Below are positions 10,130 to 22,699 of a DNA stretch of 64,000 nucleotides, one piece after another. Each line of letters begins with the position of its first letter. Position 1 is the first letter of the stretch. This DNA comes from Panax quinquefolius (Eukaryota > Streptophyta > Magnoliopsida > Apiales > Araliaceae): contig CM035166.1 in assembly GCA_020205615.1 (NCBI GenBank), forward strand, positions 82,265,135 to 82,329,134. The letters run 5' to 3'. The notes beneath the pieces were generated by a model. That model was not told the DNA's origin and made no database searches. It saw only the letters and a program-made list of their open reading frames with translations. The position numbers and the translations under genes were made by a program.

Positions 10130-11700
10130 TGATAAGTGGGTTTTATACCTACTTATGGAGAAAATGGAATTCATGCGAACTATGCCCATCTCAAGTACTT
10201 TTTTAGTAGGTTTTAATTGTGATTTCATGTTAATTTGCATTTTGATACTTAAAACTCCTTTTGGTGAATAAGTGCGAGAATCACTAATTTGGTGGTGTTA
10301 TAGTAGGCAGGGGCTAATGGATGCGTGAAGGCAAGGCAAAAGCAGGATATACATGGCATGAAAGTGCAATGGAGCAAGGAGACTAAGCATGGAAGGAGAT
10401 TAAGCATGAATGAACAAGTAAAGAAGACAAAGAGCGTAATGTAATCGTAACAAGAACCAGGATCTATAGAGTGCAAGCCGTGCGGCATACAAGAGAAGAG
10501 TTGGGGGCGCCACATGTAAAGTACCCACTGCACTCATGGAACCCACTCGCAAGTTGCGCGTGGTAGTGAGTATGACAAGCCTAAGGGCGCGCTACCATCA
10601 AGAAGAGCCCTGTAAACATATAACTTATCGCAAGTCTAGAAGGCTAATCGAATAAAAGGTGGAGGAGGCGCAGTATGCCGCAAGACCTAAAGTCACGATT
10701 TTTTTATTTTAATTTCCAATTTTTAAGGGATAATGTTTTTAAAATGATTTCTAACTGGTGTCAGAAGGAGAGACTTGAAAATTATTCAGTTTTTGACGTA
10801 TCTTTACATCGTAATTAGGGTTTATTCTCTGGGAGAGATTCCAATGGGGGAAGAGACAAAAACTCTACTTTTCTGCTTCTTCTGGGGATTTTTTAACAGA
10901 GTGGGTTTATTATTATTATTTTGCTGGAATCTTATGAGGATTTGAATATTGATCTATATTCAAAGAATTGGGTTTGATTGTTTCTACCTTTCATCTTTCA
11001 ATTGTTTGCTTATTAATCATGTTTAGATTTGATCCCATAATGGCTTTTGGTTCAATCATGAACTAAACTCCATTATGGGATTCTAACGGATTTTAATATG
11101 TAGTTTGATTGCATGCTTAAATCTTTGGATTGTTTTACATATCATATGGGATGTCTATCATGATTGTTTGTATGTATGAATGCTTGATCACCATTTGTTT
11201 AAAGATTTGTATGGAATTGACAATGAACATGCAAATATGGATTGTAATCATGATAGTATAATGATATAGAAATCGTGTTATATGGCTTATGTATTTCGTG
11301 AACCGTATATATATATATTATTTCACCGTATAAGTTAGAATAAGGGCTTGAACTTAAAGTCAATATAGTTGCAATTTCACATGTAGGCATATAGTGATTT
11401 TGGTTATATTGATGATTACATGTAGTCTACTTTTACGTGATATGTGAACAAGTCATGCATGATAGTGGCAATTGAATGAAGTATTAAATGAAGTTAGGAT
11501 CCCATTATTTCTAGATTTGAGTTATTAAAGGTGTTATTATTGTTTTAGTTGTTATTTGAAATTCGAGAACAAACCAATCTTAGTCATTAGTTTGAGCATA
11601 TAAATATAGTGAATTAATTAATGCATAGTGATTTGAATTAAACAACTTTCTCGTGGGATCGATACTTTTCTTGCTATGTATTGTTTGTTGACACATGTAT
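10130..11700 (+). mobile_element. Athila 3' LTR
   Basis: This LTR begins TGATAAGTGGGTTTTATACC after the polypurine tract. It ends in a region containing CTCGTGGGATCGATACTT (11651-11668), a block found close to the 3' end of Athila LTRs and seen in diverged form at 57985-58000 (CCTCGTGGGTATGACACTC) in the second Athila copy. The exact end is unclear: no terminal CA plus target duplication can be recognised, and the tail seems cut near 11700. Confidence 0.7.
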
Positions 11701-13899
11701 GTCTTGATGAGTTAGAGCTCTTTTGTTAAGACTAAAAAAGAGGCAACAGGGATTTGTTGAAATGAAAACTTTAAGTGATGTATTACTATCAAGGCAACAA
11801 GGAAAACTTTGTCAATAATAAGAGAGTTCGATATGCATGCTAGAAACAATATTCGTGCACCTCTTTAAGAAATGTAGTTATTATTTTTCATCGCTTTTAT
11901 TCTAAAAAGCTAAGACAAAGTATAACAATAGAAACCGCATCAATTATATATGAGTTCATGAATCATGAGAGTCCCATGAAGTGCTACATAACACACGATT
12001 GCTCATCGACATCTTAAAAGATGCTTTTATGTTAGCCTTAGCTAATGAAGGAAACTTAAAAAATCAAATTGAATCTCATACAATTTAAATTATGCCTTGA
12101 TAACATCTCGCTGGTCCCATATGCTCATTATACCCTCTCGAGCAAAGATCTGGCGATGGCCATAATGGCAATCTCGCATTTGGATCATAAAGAGAATGCT
12201 TCCAGCTTTTTAGCTATAGTCATTCGCGATGGTCGAAAGTAGATCTACACGGTTCTTCAATCAAACTAATCGAACCATAGTGAAAGATTGTAACCGCTTT
12301 TAGATATAGTTCAACCGAATTAACACTAGTCTTAAGAGCAATAAATCAAGTCTTCGCATAATTGATGAGAAAAAAGACAAGGAAAATGTATATGTTTGAT
12401 CGATTTATATCAAGTTCGATTCACGAAGAAGCATATCTCGCACTAGGATTACGAAAAAATATAAATTCTCGCCACCATCGGACACGAGTGTAACAAATGC
12501 CGTTGTTGTCCTTGCGAGCTAGGTCAAATCACATGCCAGAGTTGTTGACCTTTATTTTGTTTCAAAACGTCGCCTAACATGTAATTCGAATTCATCCTCA
12601 CCCACCGAGATACAATATTCAATTATTTACGAGCTATTCTTTGTAATCAAGTTAAAGGACAAAGAAATTAACAAAATAACAATGTATGACACTCGTACAA
12701 TGAAATGATAAGATAAAGTAGATCTAAAAGCCATATTAGTCAAGGTAATTTGGCTAGCCAACACACAAAAAGGACGAGTAGAAAAATATTTCTCTTTAGA
12801 AGTTGCTTTCATAGCTTAACTTCCCGGTGAACACTTGTCACATATAAAACATCCTAACTAGGCGTGAAACAACACAAATTTTAGTGTGAGATAGGGTGTC
12901 CAAAAGATATTAATCACTACATGACCACCAAAGCAGGAAAACCTAATAGAGAGAACCTTTTGTTAAGAAGCCATGAAAAAAGTCAACTTCCATTGTGGAA
13001 AACCTAAAAGGATCACATTTGATACCGCATGACATATAATCATTAATAAGTTGATCAATTTTAAAGGAAATTTTGACAAGAGTTACTACTACTTTCTTAG
13101 TTCTCTAAGAAGGAGCACTTGCGAATTGTATGTCGGTCTCTCATCCCTTCGGCTTTCCTCCTCCTTCAAAGAGATGAAAATTAAAGGGTGAATAAACCAG
13201 CTGAAATTATAATGCTTATGAAAAAACTAAGAGGTATATGGAATTCACAAGCAAAGACTGAACAAAGTTACTGCTCTTATTCTTGAAAACAAAATTTCAA
13301 ATATTCGTGGTGTCATTCCACGATTGAGACTGAGCTTGATTCCTAGCTCGTCGATGTCGCCAAGCATTGTGTATGCCTTCCCGCTTCCGGTCTACAAGGT
13401 TAATTATTAATTAGCTATGCTCCAGTAGCCAAACCAACTATGCAGTCCAATAGCAGAGGTCACTCCTTAATGTTAAGTAATATAGAAATACAAAATCGTC
13501 AAGCAGTCACTCCTTAGGAGGTCTATTGAAACAAGCATATGACATAACAAACAAGTAGTGGATAATATTAACATCAGGTAACTAACTTAATGTTAAAAGA
13601 ATGAGATAAAAAATATTAACTAAAGGATATATGGATACACAAATTAATACAAAACACATTGAAAACTTAATTGCAAAAACAAATCCTTCATTACGTCCCA
13701 CATAACAAAAAAATTGCTTTTATGTAACGAGGGTATTAACATATAGAATGCATTGATGAAACATTCTTAAATTTTGTAAGAATATAATAAGTCAGTAAGA
13801 CAAGTCGTCTTTAATTTCCAGAAGGTATTATATTTCAGATACTCTGCATTTTGAAATTGTTATCATCCATACCTATGATGCCATACATGATACATGTGC
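11701..13899. other. unassigned 2.2-kb region
   Basis: I could not assign this stretch. It has no long open frame, no LTR signature and no family motif. The minus-strand 61-codon frame at 12627-12812 has no recognisable domain. A GTCACTCCTTA word repeats near 13458 and 13506. A fragment reading FHCGKPKRIT near 12990 only vaguely recalls a Gag zinc knuckle and is not claimed. The base composition resembles the surrounding transposon debris. Confidence 0.45.
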
Positions 13900-15487
13900 T
13901 GTAACGACCCCAAAATTTATATAATAATATTCTCATTCTCGATCGTTAACAATACAACTTTAATCTATCTTTACATCATTATTCGATATTAAAATCACTT
14001 AAAAATGCGGAATATTTAAAACTTTTATACATTTCCTTCTTTATTGCCCTAAATCGCAACCTTTACGTTACATCTCTTCGATTCAAATTTATATCATGAA
14101 TCGTTATAACAAAAATGACTATACCAAGTCTTACATCATAAATATATATCCATATACACCGGATAGCTCAACTTACAATTCAACAACATGTTACATTCAA
14201 AATACTAAATACATTTCCTATAAAACATAAGTAATCTTCGTGAATACGGATCTCTATAATTCACGTATAGCATATCCTTACCTTAAATCTTTAACTTTTG
14301 CAAAAAAATGGTTATTTGCAAGGTTGAGCTCGACACCAAATACAAAATCTAAATCAGTTTTCATGCATCACATGCACATAATAACATACTCAATATATAT
14401 CTCATAAGCATTGGACTAACACAACATGCATGCTGCATTTCATATAACAAGTATAAAGATTGAGTTCCTTACTCAATCAACATTCATTATTCTATCAACG
14501 TAGTCATAAATTGACTTTAACGTTTCATACTTTCAATATATATAGAACACATCATGCTCTTTGCAACAAATATTTAAAATAGTTCATCATCAAGTTCACA
14601 TAACAAATAGGAACTTAAAGACTTGCCTTGATCGTTGTTTAGCAATAACAGTTTAACAACTTACAGTTATCTGCACTTCACGTGCCCTACATAATTATAT
14701 AATCATACACATCAACTATTAGTCACATAATAACACATAGTAATTGCAATGTAAACTCTACTCCACATCTCATAATCTTTCCTATTAATTAGCACACAAT
14801 ATTCAATTGGGATCGTGTTAACTTTTCGACTTATGTAATATTTGAAATTCATTCAAGTGTTTAAATCTTGCTAGGAATCATTATTGGTTTTATATTAAAC
14901 CCATTCAATATTTTATAATATCCATTTCATTTTGACTTAAAACACTTTTTACGCTCATTAACACTTATCACTGACGTTTCAACGCTTATTCGTCACACAC
15001 ATCGATTTTCCTCTCTTGTGTATGCTACTATGCTTCTATAACTTATCTAATACATCATTATATTAATGTTAAGAACCATTATATTTACTAACATTAATAT
15101 TTTATAACTTAGAACAACATCGCTTATCATCAAGAGCACTACATTAGCATAATACATACGCCTCGGACGCCTCTCGATTGCCTCCAGAAAATACAACAAA
15201 TTCCTAAAGATGACCGCTTTGAACCCTGCTCCGGACTTTAGAATGAAATTAAAGAATAAAAGTTGTAGGTCTATTCGCCCTCATTTCGGATCATCTTGAA
15301 TCACCTCAATCGGAGTTTCAGGACGAAAACATTATGGTCATTTTAGTAAAACATGTCAGGGACAGCTTTGTTTTTTCCCAAAATTCGGCTAGTAGGTACC
15401 TACCCATTCGTCAGGCGTGGGTTTTTTATACTAGGGGGCACGAAGTGTAAGAGGGTCCTTCGCTAATTCACGATTTTGTATCCCAAA
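13900..15487 (-). mobile_element. F4-family LTR, 3' part, interrupted
   Basis: The left end TGTAACGACCCCAAAATTTA is the complement of an LTR 3' terminus (GGGGTCGTTACA). The body matches, as reverse complement, 61250-62300. Shared blocks include GATCATCTTGAATCACCTCA with the neighbouring CGGAGTTTC (15287-15320, against 61410-61440) and GAGTTCCTTACTCAATCAAC (14462, against 62240). The homology stops at 15487, where the F1 LTR begins. The upstream half of F4 is not recognised to the right, so it was lost. Confidence 0.75.
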
Positions 15488-15790
15488 TGTGACGCCCCCA
15501 AATCTGGGTTACCTGAGCCTCGAGTTTGGTGCTCACGATCCATAATATAAGAACATTTAACTACCCATTCATTGATGAATATAAACTTACATAAAGTTAA
15601 TTAATAGGTTAACAACATTATCCCAAGTCATCTAACCTTAACATTACAAATTTACCCTTTAGATATAAAAAGGGTTTACAAAACATCATAATAAATATGC
15701 TTAACATAAAACTACTCAAAGACTATGCCTTTGCCTTTGTTCCGCTTAACCCCGCTAAATTTCATCGTTCTTAGCTAAAATATTTTATTT

Positions 15791-15817
15791 AGCAAGGGTG
15801 AGCAAAAAGTTTGCCCC
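15791..15817 (-). promoter_or_regulatory. conserved LTR stem-loop / GCTCACnCTTGC box
   Basis: In the element's sense it reads GGGGCAAACTTTTTGCTCAC followed by CCTTGCT. GGGC can pair with GCTC. It lies about 310 nt from the LTR 3' end, as in other families here. Confidence 0.5.
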
Positions 15818-17355
15818 ATGCAAGTTAAGATATACAATAAATGATATATCTATCAATGCAAAAGAGTCTAAGCTTGTATATAACTTCAAAGAATAATCAA
15901 ACGATTTTGAGATAGCGGAATAATAATTCAATCTCAATAATAAAACTTTCTACTATTTCATATTGAATAATATATCCGATATGAAAGAGTATAATTCTTT
16001 CAAAGATTCAATAATATTCAATTGAATAAAAGGAATTAACAATATCAAGAACGATCTTCAATAAAGTGGGATATACCCAAATTTCATGCCGATTGATCAC
16101 GGAGGATCATGAACTAATAAAGGAATCATTTAGTTATTAAAACTAAATTACCACAAGATTATAAATTAGTTATAAAAACTAAACTATACCCTTCTACAAG
16201 TACCTAGAGTGGCCAACTCTTTTGTACCCTATATTATGCATAATACTCAATAATAGCGCATAGGTCAATTTAAGACATTAAAATTTGTTCATCTCAGTCT
16301 TACTCCACGAGTCCGTACAACAACAATATGGTTTGGATTACTTTCAAAGAAATACTATGATTTCAATAATTAGTAACAATACTAATCTAGCATAAATCAA
16401 TGGCATAGACCTTCCAATAACAATTAGGTTTATAATGAATATAACATTTCACTGCTTTAACAAATATTAGTCTCGCCCAAACAATTACCGAGACATGATT
16501 TATAATTAGTTCAAATAGTAGAACATTATTCAATTTCACTACGCATTTAATTACAACAATCATTATAGATGTGAATAGCTATCAATAATTATTCACTAAC
16601 ATGCTTGAAAAATAGTAACTCAAGTCGAGTTAGAAACTTGTCTTCAAGCGTTGACATCGCTACACAATATATAATTAATCAAGCGCTCAGTAAAGAGCTA
16701 TAATCAATAATGTCGGGCCTCACAATTAGTACAATATTTCATAACACAAATCAATCGTAATTTACAAATAATCTTCCTCCTGTGCACATTACCATATAGC
16801 CACATCATGTTTATAACCTATATAAACACTTAACAAGTCTAACTAGTTCAAATTCAATTGGGACTTCTACGATTTTTCTGTTCGGTCTCCTATTCGATTA
16901 ACCAACGAGTTATTGTCAATTACACTTGGTCTCTAAGCTTCAATATTATTTTAGATAGGTCAATTATCATTAATAATATTTTATGAAGCTTTTAATAATT
17001 TATAAACAATTATTATTATTTATAAATTATTTTCAAACACTTAAATCATTTTTAAATGATTTAATTATCAAATAATCTTATCATTATTAAAATTTAATAA
17101 TATATAAAATATTAATAACATACTTGTCAAAAATATTAAAGTTATTATTAATAACTTCAAATATTTTAAATCATTAATATTCTACTTAAATGATTTTTAA
17201 AATAATTAAAATCATTTTTAAATCATCACCATTAATATTTAAATATTAATTAAATTATTATCAAAATATTAAAAGTCATTAATTATAACTTAAAATATTT
17301 TTAAAATATTTTCTCATTTTTAAATGATTTTTAAATGAATAAAACCATTTTAATT

Positions 17356-17730
17356 CATTTATTTAATATAATAATTAAATAAATCTAATATCATTAATAT
17401 TAATTTATTAATGAGAATTCTCCAAAATATTAAAATTATATTTTATAATTCAAAATATTTCCTAACACTTTATTCTCATTTAAAATGATTTTAAATCAAT
17501 AAAATCATTTTTATCTTATTTATTTAATTTAATAATTAAATAAATCTACTATCATTAATATTAAATTATTAATGAAAATACTCTAAAAATATTAAACGTC
17601 ACATTTTATAACTCAAAATATTTTTAAATACTTTTATTCTTATTTAAAATGATTTTTCATAATATTCAATCATTTTCCTCTAATTTATTTAATATACTAA
17701 TTAAATAAATTAAATATCATTAATATTAAA
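17356..17730. repeat. ~163-bp AT-rich tandem repeats in F1 LTR
   Basis: The block TTTATTTAAT(N)AATTAAATAAAT followed by ATCATTAATATT recurs at about 17359, 17519 and 17684, a spacing of 160-165 bp. Intervening sequence (AAAATGATTTTTAAAT, TATTAAAA, ATTTTATAA words) is also similar. The block is palindromic. Weaker copies extend left to about 17000. Confidence 0.7.
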
Positions 17731-17875
17731 ATAATTATAAATATTAATGAAAAATGTCCCAAATAAGTAAAAGTTATTTTTTAGAATTTAAAATGATTTT
17801 TAAAACCATTTTTAGAATTTATTTTCTTTTTTTAATTAATTTTCAAAATATTCAAAAATTAAAAATTAATTTAAT

Positions 17876-17920
17876 CCGTCGCTGAAGGTCTTTAGCGACA
17901 GTAACCGTCGTTGTTGGTGT
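17876..17920. repeat. TCGCT/AGCGA hairpin in F1 LTR
   Basis: CCGTCGCTGAAGGTC then TTTAGCGACAGTAACCGTCG. It is the inverted-copy counterpart of the hairpin at 4793-4842. Confidence 0.6.
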
Positions 17921-19284
17921 TCTTGAGCTCAAGAACACTGACAGCTTCGTGTTCATGGTTGCTCGTTTGACCGGCCATGATTCGCAGCTCAGGCATGATC
18001 TGGGCTAACTTAAAAATTATCTTGTAGTAAATATGCATTACTACAACTCTCAATAAAAATATAGGTCATACAACAAACAAACAATTAGATCTAGCCTCTC
18101 AAAATCATTGTCAGACGGTTTCTGGGTTTTCCCAGAAACCCAGCAGTTCCTCTAGGCACTTTCCAGGTCATTTTAATCTAGGTTCTGATCATTGTTTTTG
18201 TGCTTTTATGATTCATACACAGTATTCATGACAAGGAACAACGACATGTCAATATCGCAGTCCAAAAACATGAAAATATCCAGATTCAATCTGGTCAAAG
18301 GTTGTCAGAAAGTTCGCTCTTACAGTTTCTGGGTTTTCCAGAAACTGTGTCCGTGACCAAATGGCTAGGTTTGACCAATACTTACATTCCATATGTTTAT
18401 GATATAAAAGATCTTAAAGAATAGATCTATTGTTCACATAACCAGCTACAAATAGATTACAAAAACATCAACATACAAAATCAAATCTGTCAGATCTGGG
18501 CTTCGAAAAATGTTGTCAGACGCCAAATTACACTTTCTGGGTTACCTAGAAAGTTCATGGCCAATGTCGATCAACGATGTTTGACCATGAATATCGTGCA
18601 ATCGGGACATGTAATGGCTCTGATTTCTTTTTCAGAATAAAGACCTCCTACCAGACTACGGATCCAAAACATCAAACATTAAAAATCATAAAATGCACGC
18701 ATCTCGTATACCGACAATAACTTCACGTCGGACACAAAACCATGTTCTTGGACAATTTTGAAAATTCGATTTTAAAGCATTTTAATGCTACGGATCTATG
18801 TTATATCAACATAGTTCATCATTAAACATCATCTAGCAAAGATCTAAACACATAAACAAAAACTTTTTCTAGCAACATGGATCAAAAATAAAATTAGGTT
18901 TATACCTTTTCGTGAATAATTTTAGATCTTCGCTCTCTAATCATATTGGTCGATCTAGGGTTGTATTTAGAACTGATATACATAGCAATTTTGGAGCTTC
19001 TAGTGAGAGAGGGAGTTGGTGAGAGCAAAATAGCAAAATGGCTAATGTTTATGGGCTTCTCTCTAAATCTCTTTATATATCAGGCTACGTTGCTTTGGAT
19101 CTTTGATTTTTTCTACCGAGGGTTGAGATGTGTGTCTCAAAGTCAATGTAGCTGGTTCAACCACTAAAGTTGCTAACATTTTTACAAGTTATCATTTAAA
19201 GAAAATGAAAAGGGCATTTTGGTCATTTACAAATTGATTTTAAATGGCATTCTTGGAATTTGTATAAACCTTCAGGGTTTAACC

Positions 19285-19745
19285 CCAAGGTTCTAACCCT
19301 TAGGTTTTAAATCACTAACTTTCAGGATTTTCTAAATTAGGGTTTTAATTTAGAAAATTAAAATTTTGAAACTAAAATTGGGTTTCTAATTAAATTAGGT
19401 TTTCTTAATCATATTAGTGTTTAATAAACATATTAGGCCTTCCAATTAGGATTAGGGTTGCCTAATTAGGGTTTAGAAATCCCTAATATGAAATTAGGGT
19501 TTTAATTAGAAAATTAAAATTTCTAGATTACAATTAGGGTTTGTAAAATAGAAATTAAGATAACAAAAATATAATTAGAGTTTTCTAATCATATTAAAGT
19601 TTAATACATACATTAAAGCTTACCAAATAGGATTAGGATTTCCTAATTCGGGTTTTAGGATTCCTAATATGAAATTAGGGTTTGATTAGGGTTTCTAAAT
19701 TCATGACGTTAGGTTTTCTAACCCCTAGATTAGGGTTTCTAATCT
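19285..19745 (-). repeat. telobox-rich tract (TTAGGGTTT words)
   Basis: More than a dozen words such as AATTAGGGTTT, ATTAGGGTTG and TTAGGTTTT occur in about 460 bp. This is the complement of the AAACCCTAA-rich stretch in the F1 LTR at 2760-3412, here without a long continuous heptamer run. Confidence 0.8.
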
Positions 19746-20060
19746 CTTATTAGGTTTATAATTTTAAACCTTATACGCATCAATCATTGATCAAAATTCT
19801 AAACAATACATTAATGCCGCACTCATTAATATGATAATTTTAATTATATTTTCTATCGAATCCCTTTTCGTAAATTGTGGTTAGGGTTTTTAAAGCGGTT
19901 AAACACAACACAACTCTACACTCTATATTATTAGTCAATACACAAATTGACCTTTTCTCGAGACTCAGATCACGTATACATCAGATAATATTAATAGTCA
20001 ATATTAAATAAATAAAAATTATTCGTAAAATTTGAGTATTCAAATCTCTAAGTTATCACA

Positions 20061-20078
20061 TTCACCCTCCTTAAAAGG
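20061..20078 (-). other. polypurine tract of F1 element
   Basis: The complement reads CCTTTTAAGGAGGGTGAA, directly before the LTR start TGTGATAAC. Upstream, a frame reading IRGRNPFKEGE resembles the tail that follows the pol stop region in chromoviruses. Confidence 0.75.
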
Positions 20079-20379
20079 ATTCCGCCCTCGAATCACCGCT
20101 TTCTTATTCTCTACAATCTTTAAAGTTGTATCATCTATTCATTTTTATCAACACAATATTCATTTGTGGTTTCAAATTCTAATACGCGACTGAATCTATA
20201 AAAGAAAACAATTCATAGTAATTATCTAACTCAATATTACTCGTAAGTTAAGTATTAAGAAAATCATATTGCTTACACCTCCCTAACAGCCATCGTGATT
20301 CATACGCCACGTTGAATGTACGAGTTACGGCCTTCCAGTCGAAAGTGTGTCCTTCGATCGCCAAAGGTTCCACCGGGCC

Positions 20380-21340
20380 GTTTCATTTATCGTTGTTTTC
20401 TCTTCTCGTATTCTTCTTCGACAAGCCATTTAATTTGATGTTCTAGCGATCCACATGAAAAACAACCTGATATCTTCTTTGGACTTGGACAATTTGAGAG
20501 ATATGTCCTCTTGTCCACAGCTTAAAACACACTCCTTTCCCTTTCAAACATATTCCGGATGCTTTTTACGCGCAATCTTGCACATCGCTTCACCTCTTTT
20601 CTATTATCTCATGTCTTATTACCCGAATGGGTATTCTCGCTCCATTTTCTCTTATTCGGATTACTACCACCACTGCTTCCACCATCATTTGTCTTCTTCT
20701 TCTTATCCTGATCAAATCGAGACGCAGCTTCGCTCCTTCCTTCAACAATTAACGCTTTCTCCAGTAAAGCCGCGAACGTATTGATCTGCAATACCGCTAC
20801 CTTGGTGAATATCCCTGGCTTCAGCCAATTCTCGAATCTTCCCGCTTTCCGTGATTCTATATCCACCTGATGAGGTGTAAATCTTGCTAATTGATTTGAA
20901 TTTCATACGATTCAGAACCGACATATTCTCCTCGCTTCAATTCTAAAAAGTTTACTTCCATTCTTGTTTGATACTTTCCGAGAAATAATTTTCAAAAATA
21001 ATTCCTTAAACCTTGTCTGTGTTACTATCATTGTATTCGGCTCTCGCATGATTTGTCTCCCACCAATAATTAGCTTCTCCTTCATTAAGATATGTTGCAA
21101 AGGCCGCCTTCGTTTCTTCCGCCACTCACAGAATGATTTAATGCTTTCTCCATCTCCTTTACCCAAGTTTGGGCTTCAATTGGATCGGGTGGTCCCTTTG
21201 AATTAGCGCGGTCCTACCGCTTTAAAGTCCTTGAAATGTGCCAATCTTTCGGTTGGTTGATTTCTCTTTCTTCCTCTTGCAAACCGAAGCTCTATTTTCC
21301 ATAGCTTCTTGCTTATCATATTTGTAAAAGTTTTGCATTG
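20380..21340 (-). pseudogene. chromovirus Gag remnant of F1 element
   Basis: This is a degenerate Gag capsid-nucleocapsid protein of a Ty3/gypsy element, which would form the virus-like particle and bind RNA. In order on the minus strand: EAQTWVKEME-like region near 21160-21180 (seen as SPNLGKGDGESIKSF), MKEKLIIGG and ENYFSESIKQEW-like words (20960-21100), then an 85-codon open stretch at 20866-20609. That stretch contains RFENWLKPGIFTKVAVLQIN, ALLEKALIVEG and a Lys/Asn/Gly-rich segment. Near 20455-20530 two broken CCHC zinc knuckles can be traced (CFK.., GHIS.., ..NCPSPKK, then GCFSCGS). Multiple frameshifts and stops break it. Pol is almost entirely deleted between this gag and the 3' LTR. 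Confidence 0.82.
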
Positions 21341-22300
21341 GGTCACTTGACCCCTTCATTATTTACCGAACGCTTCTTCTCTTTTGATTTCGATTCCGGC
21401 TGCCTAAAGCAAGATGATCCGGGTTTAATTAAAAATCTTACATTAATTCTCTTTCCTATACCAATTCTTAACACAATAAGAATTCAACACATAATTGTCA
21501 TATAATCACATATTTATTCAAATAAAGACATAAGACATATAGTACTTAACACATTTACTATCTTTTTTTAATCATATCAGATTAACAACACAACTTTACA
21601 CAAAAGTTGTAATTCTCCATTTACACATATTTATTCCCGGCTCATTAAAACTTACTACACTTATGAAGTTCAAGAACTTGCCACAATTATATGAGTGTAT
21701 TAACTTATCCTAGTCAAACCTTTCAAGGCCCATTCACGAGGGGTTCAAAACATTTCATATAATTATGAAGTCATAAACGCCATTTGATATTTAATTTTGG
21801 TGAACATAATAGGGTGAGGTGAACCCAACGTTAGAAGGGTGTTTTGCCACTATCATACAAGATGTCTAATGACATACAACCTCGTGTTATCATAATACGT
21901 GGTCAGGCACATCCACTTGTCGAGTATATCTATGAAAGCACTACCTATATGATCTCGAGTTTATTTGAAATATAATTTCACTGGAGACAACGGAGATAGT
22001 TATATGTCAAGAGAAGACTCACCATTGAAAAGAAGATGATAGTAATGTTCTTATTTTTCTTCGGGGAACATTGGGTCAACCAAGGATAATTCTATGGACA
22101 TATGATATCTATCATAACCTGCACGCACGGCCTCCCCAGCGTGCATGCGAAGGTTTCTCGAGTATTTTCCAAAGATTTTTATTTCTAAGACACTATTGAT
22201 CAGTACTTTTTATGTAAGGTACCATTGTAAGGTCTTGTGGTCAAGGCACCACGAGAGTTATATATATTTATATTAAAATCATATTATATCGGTTGTCGTA
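21341..22300. other. unassigned region right of gag remnant
   Basis: No gene is seen. It could be leader sequence of the F1 element (minus strand) followed by part of another LTR, but no primer-binding site complement (a GCTTTGATACCA-like word) is present. Confidence 0.4.
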
Positions 22301-22411
22301 CTCTCAATACACTACGCTCAACAACAGATAAATGAAGTTTATATTTGATTTTATAGTGCGATATCCATGACTCGTAATGGGTCGTATGTGGACCTATTTT
22401 GGGGGGCATCA
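22230..22411 (+). mobile_element. LTR 3' end related to F3
   Basis: TGGACCTATTTTGGGGGGCA followed by TCACA matches the LTR-end layout of F3 (…ATACCTATTTTGGGG) and ends in CA at 22411. The preceding 150 bp resemble 1400-1540 only weakly. The element start is not visible. Confidence 0.5.
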
Positions 22412-22479
22412 CAAGTAAGATTCATAAATAAACGATGATTTGGTCGTAAAAAAAACCAATTTTGTCGTGAATAACCCGT

Positions 22480-22690
22480 GAATAGTAACTCATGAATAAT
22501 AACTCATGAATAAGAACTCATGAATAATAACTCGTGAATAGTAACTCATGAATAGTAATCGTGAATAGTAACTCGTATTCGTACATAATCACCGTATACG
22601 TAAATAATGTCATATACGTAAATAAGGCCATATACATGAATAGTGTCAGATACGTGAATAAAGGCCAAGATAACGTGAATAGTAACCCCA
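22480..22690 (+). repeat. minisatellite of ~16-bp GTGAATAGTAACTCAT units
   Basis: Units such as GTGAATAGTAACTCAT, GAATAATAACTCAT and GAATAGTAACTCGT recur head to tail from 22487. They degrade to the right into TACGTAAATAATGTCATA-type units (22597-22680). About a dozen units are recognisable. Confidence 0.85.
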
Positions 22691-22699
22691 ACATGAAAA

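Larger units (their letters stand above)
15488..20060 (-). mobile_element. F1-family 3' LTR, complete (~4.57 kb)
   Basis: Read on the minus strand it runs from TGTGATAACTTAGAG (20060) to GATTTGGGGGCGTCACA (15488), with TG...CA ends. A polypurine tract lies just outside the 5' end (20061-20078), so it is the 3' LTR of a minus-strand chromovirus whose gag remnant lies at 20380-21340. It contains the stem-loop box (15791-15817), an AT-rich 163-bp tandem region and a telobox-rich upstream region. At over 4.5 kb it is long for a plant LTR. No coding sequence is visible within it; the 73-codon frame at 18946 has no homology I recognise. Confidence 0.85.

Noticed and set aside
12980..13030. Possible Copia Gag zinc knuckle (FHCGKPKRIT)
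   Set aside because: Only one Cys/His pair is present, with no second half and no flanking Gag or Pol words.
18946..19167. 73-codon plus-strand frame in the F1 LTR
   Set aside because: Antisense to the LTR, hydrophobic by composition, and it has no counterpart that I could trace in the other F1 LTR.
20455..20784. 109-codon plus-strand frame
   Set aside because: Shadow of the minus-strand Gag remnant with zinc-knuckle traces.
22480..22690. CRISPR-like array
   Set aside because: Units are contiguous without unique spacers and the genome is a plant's; it is a minisatellite.
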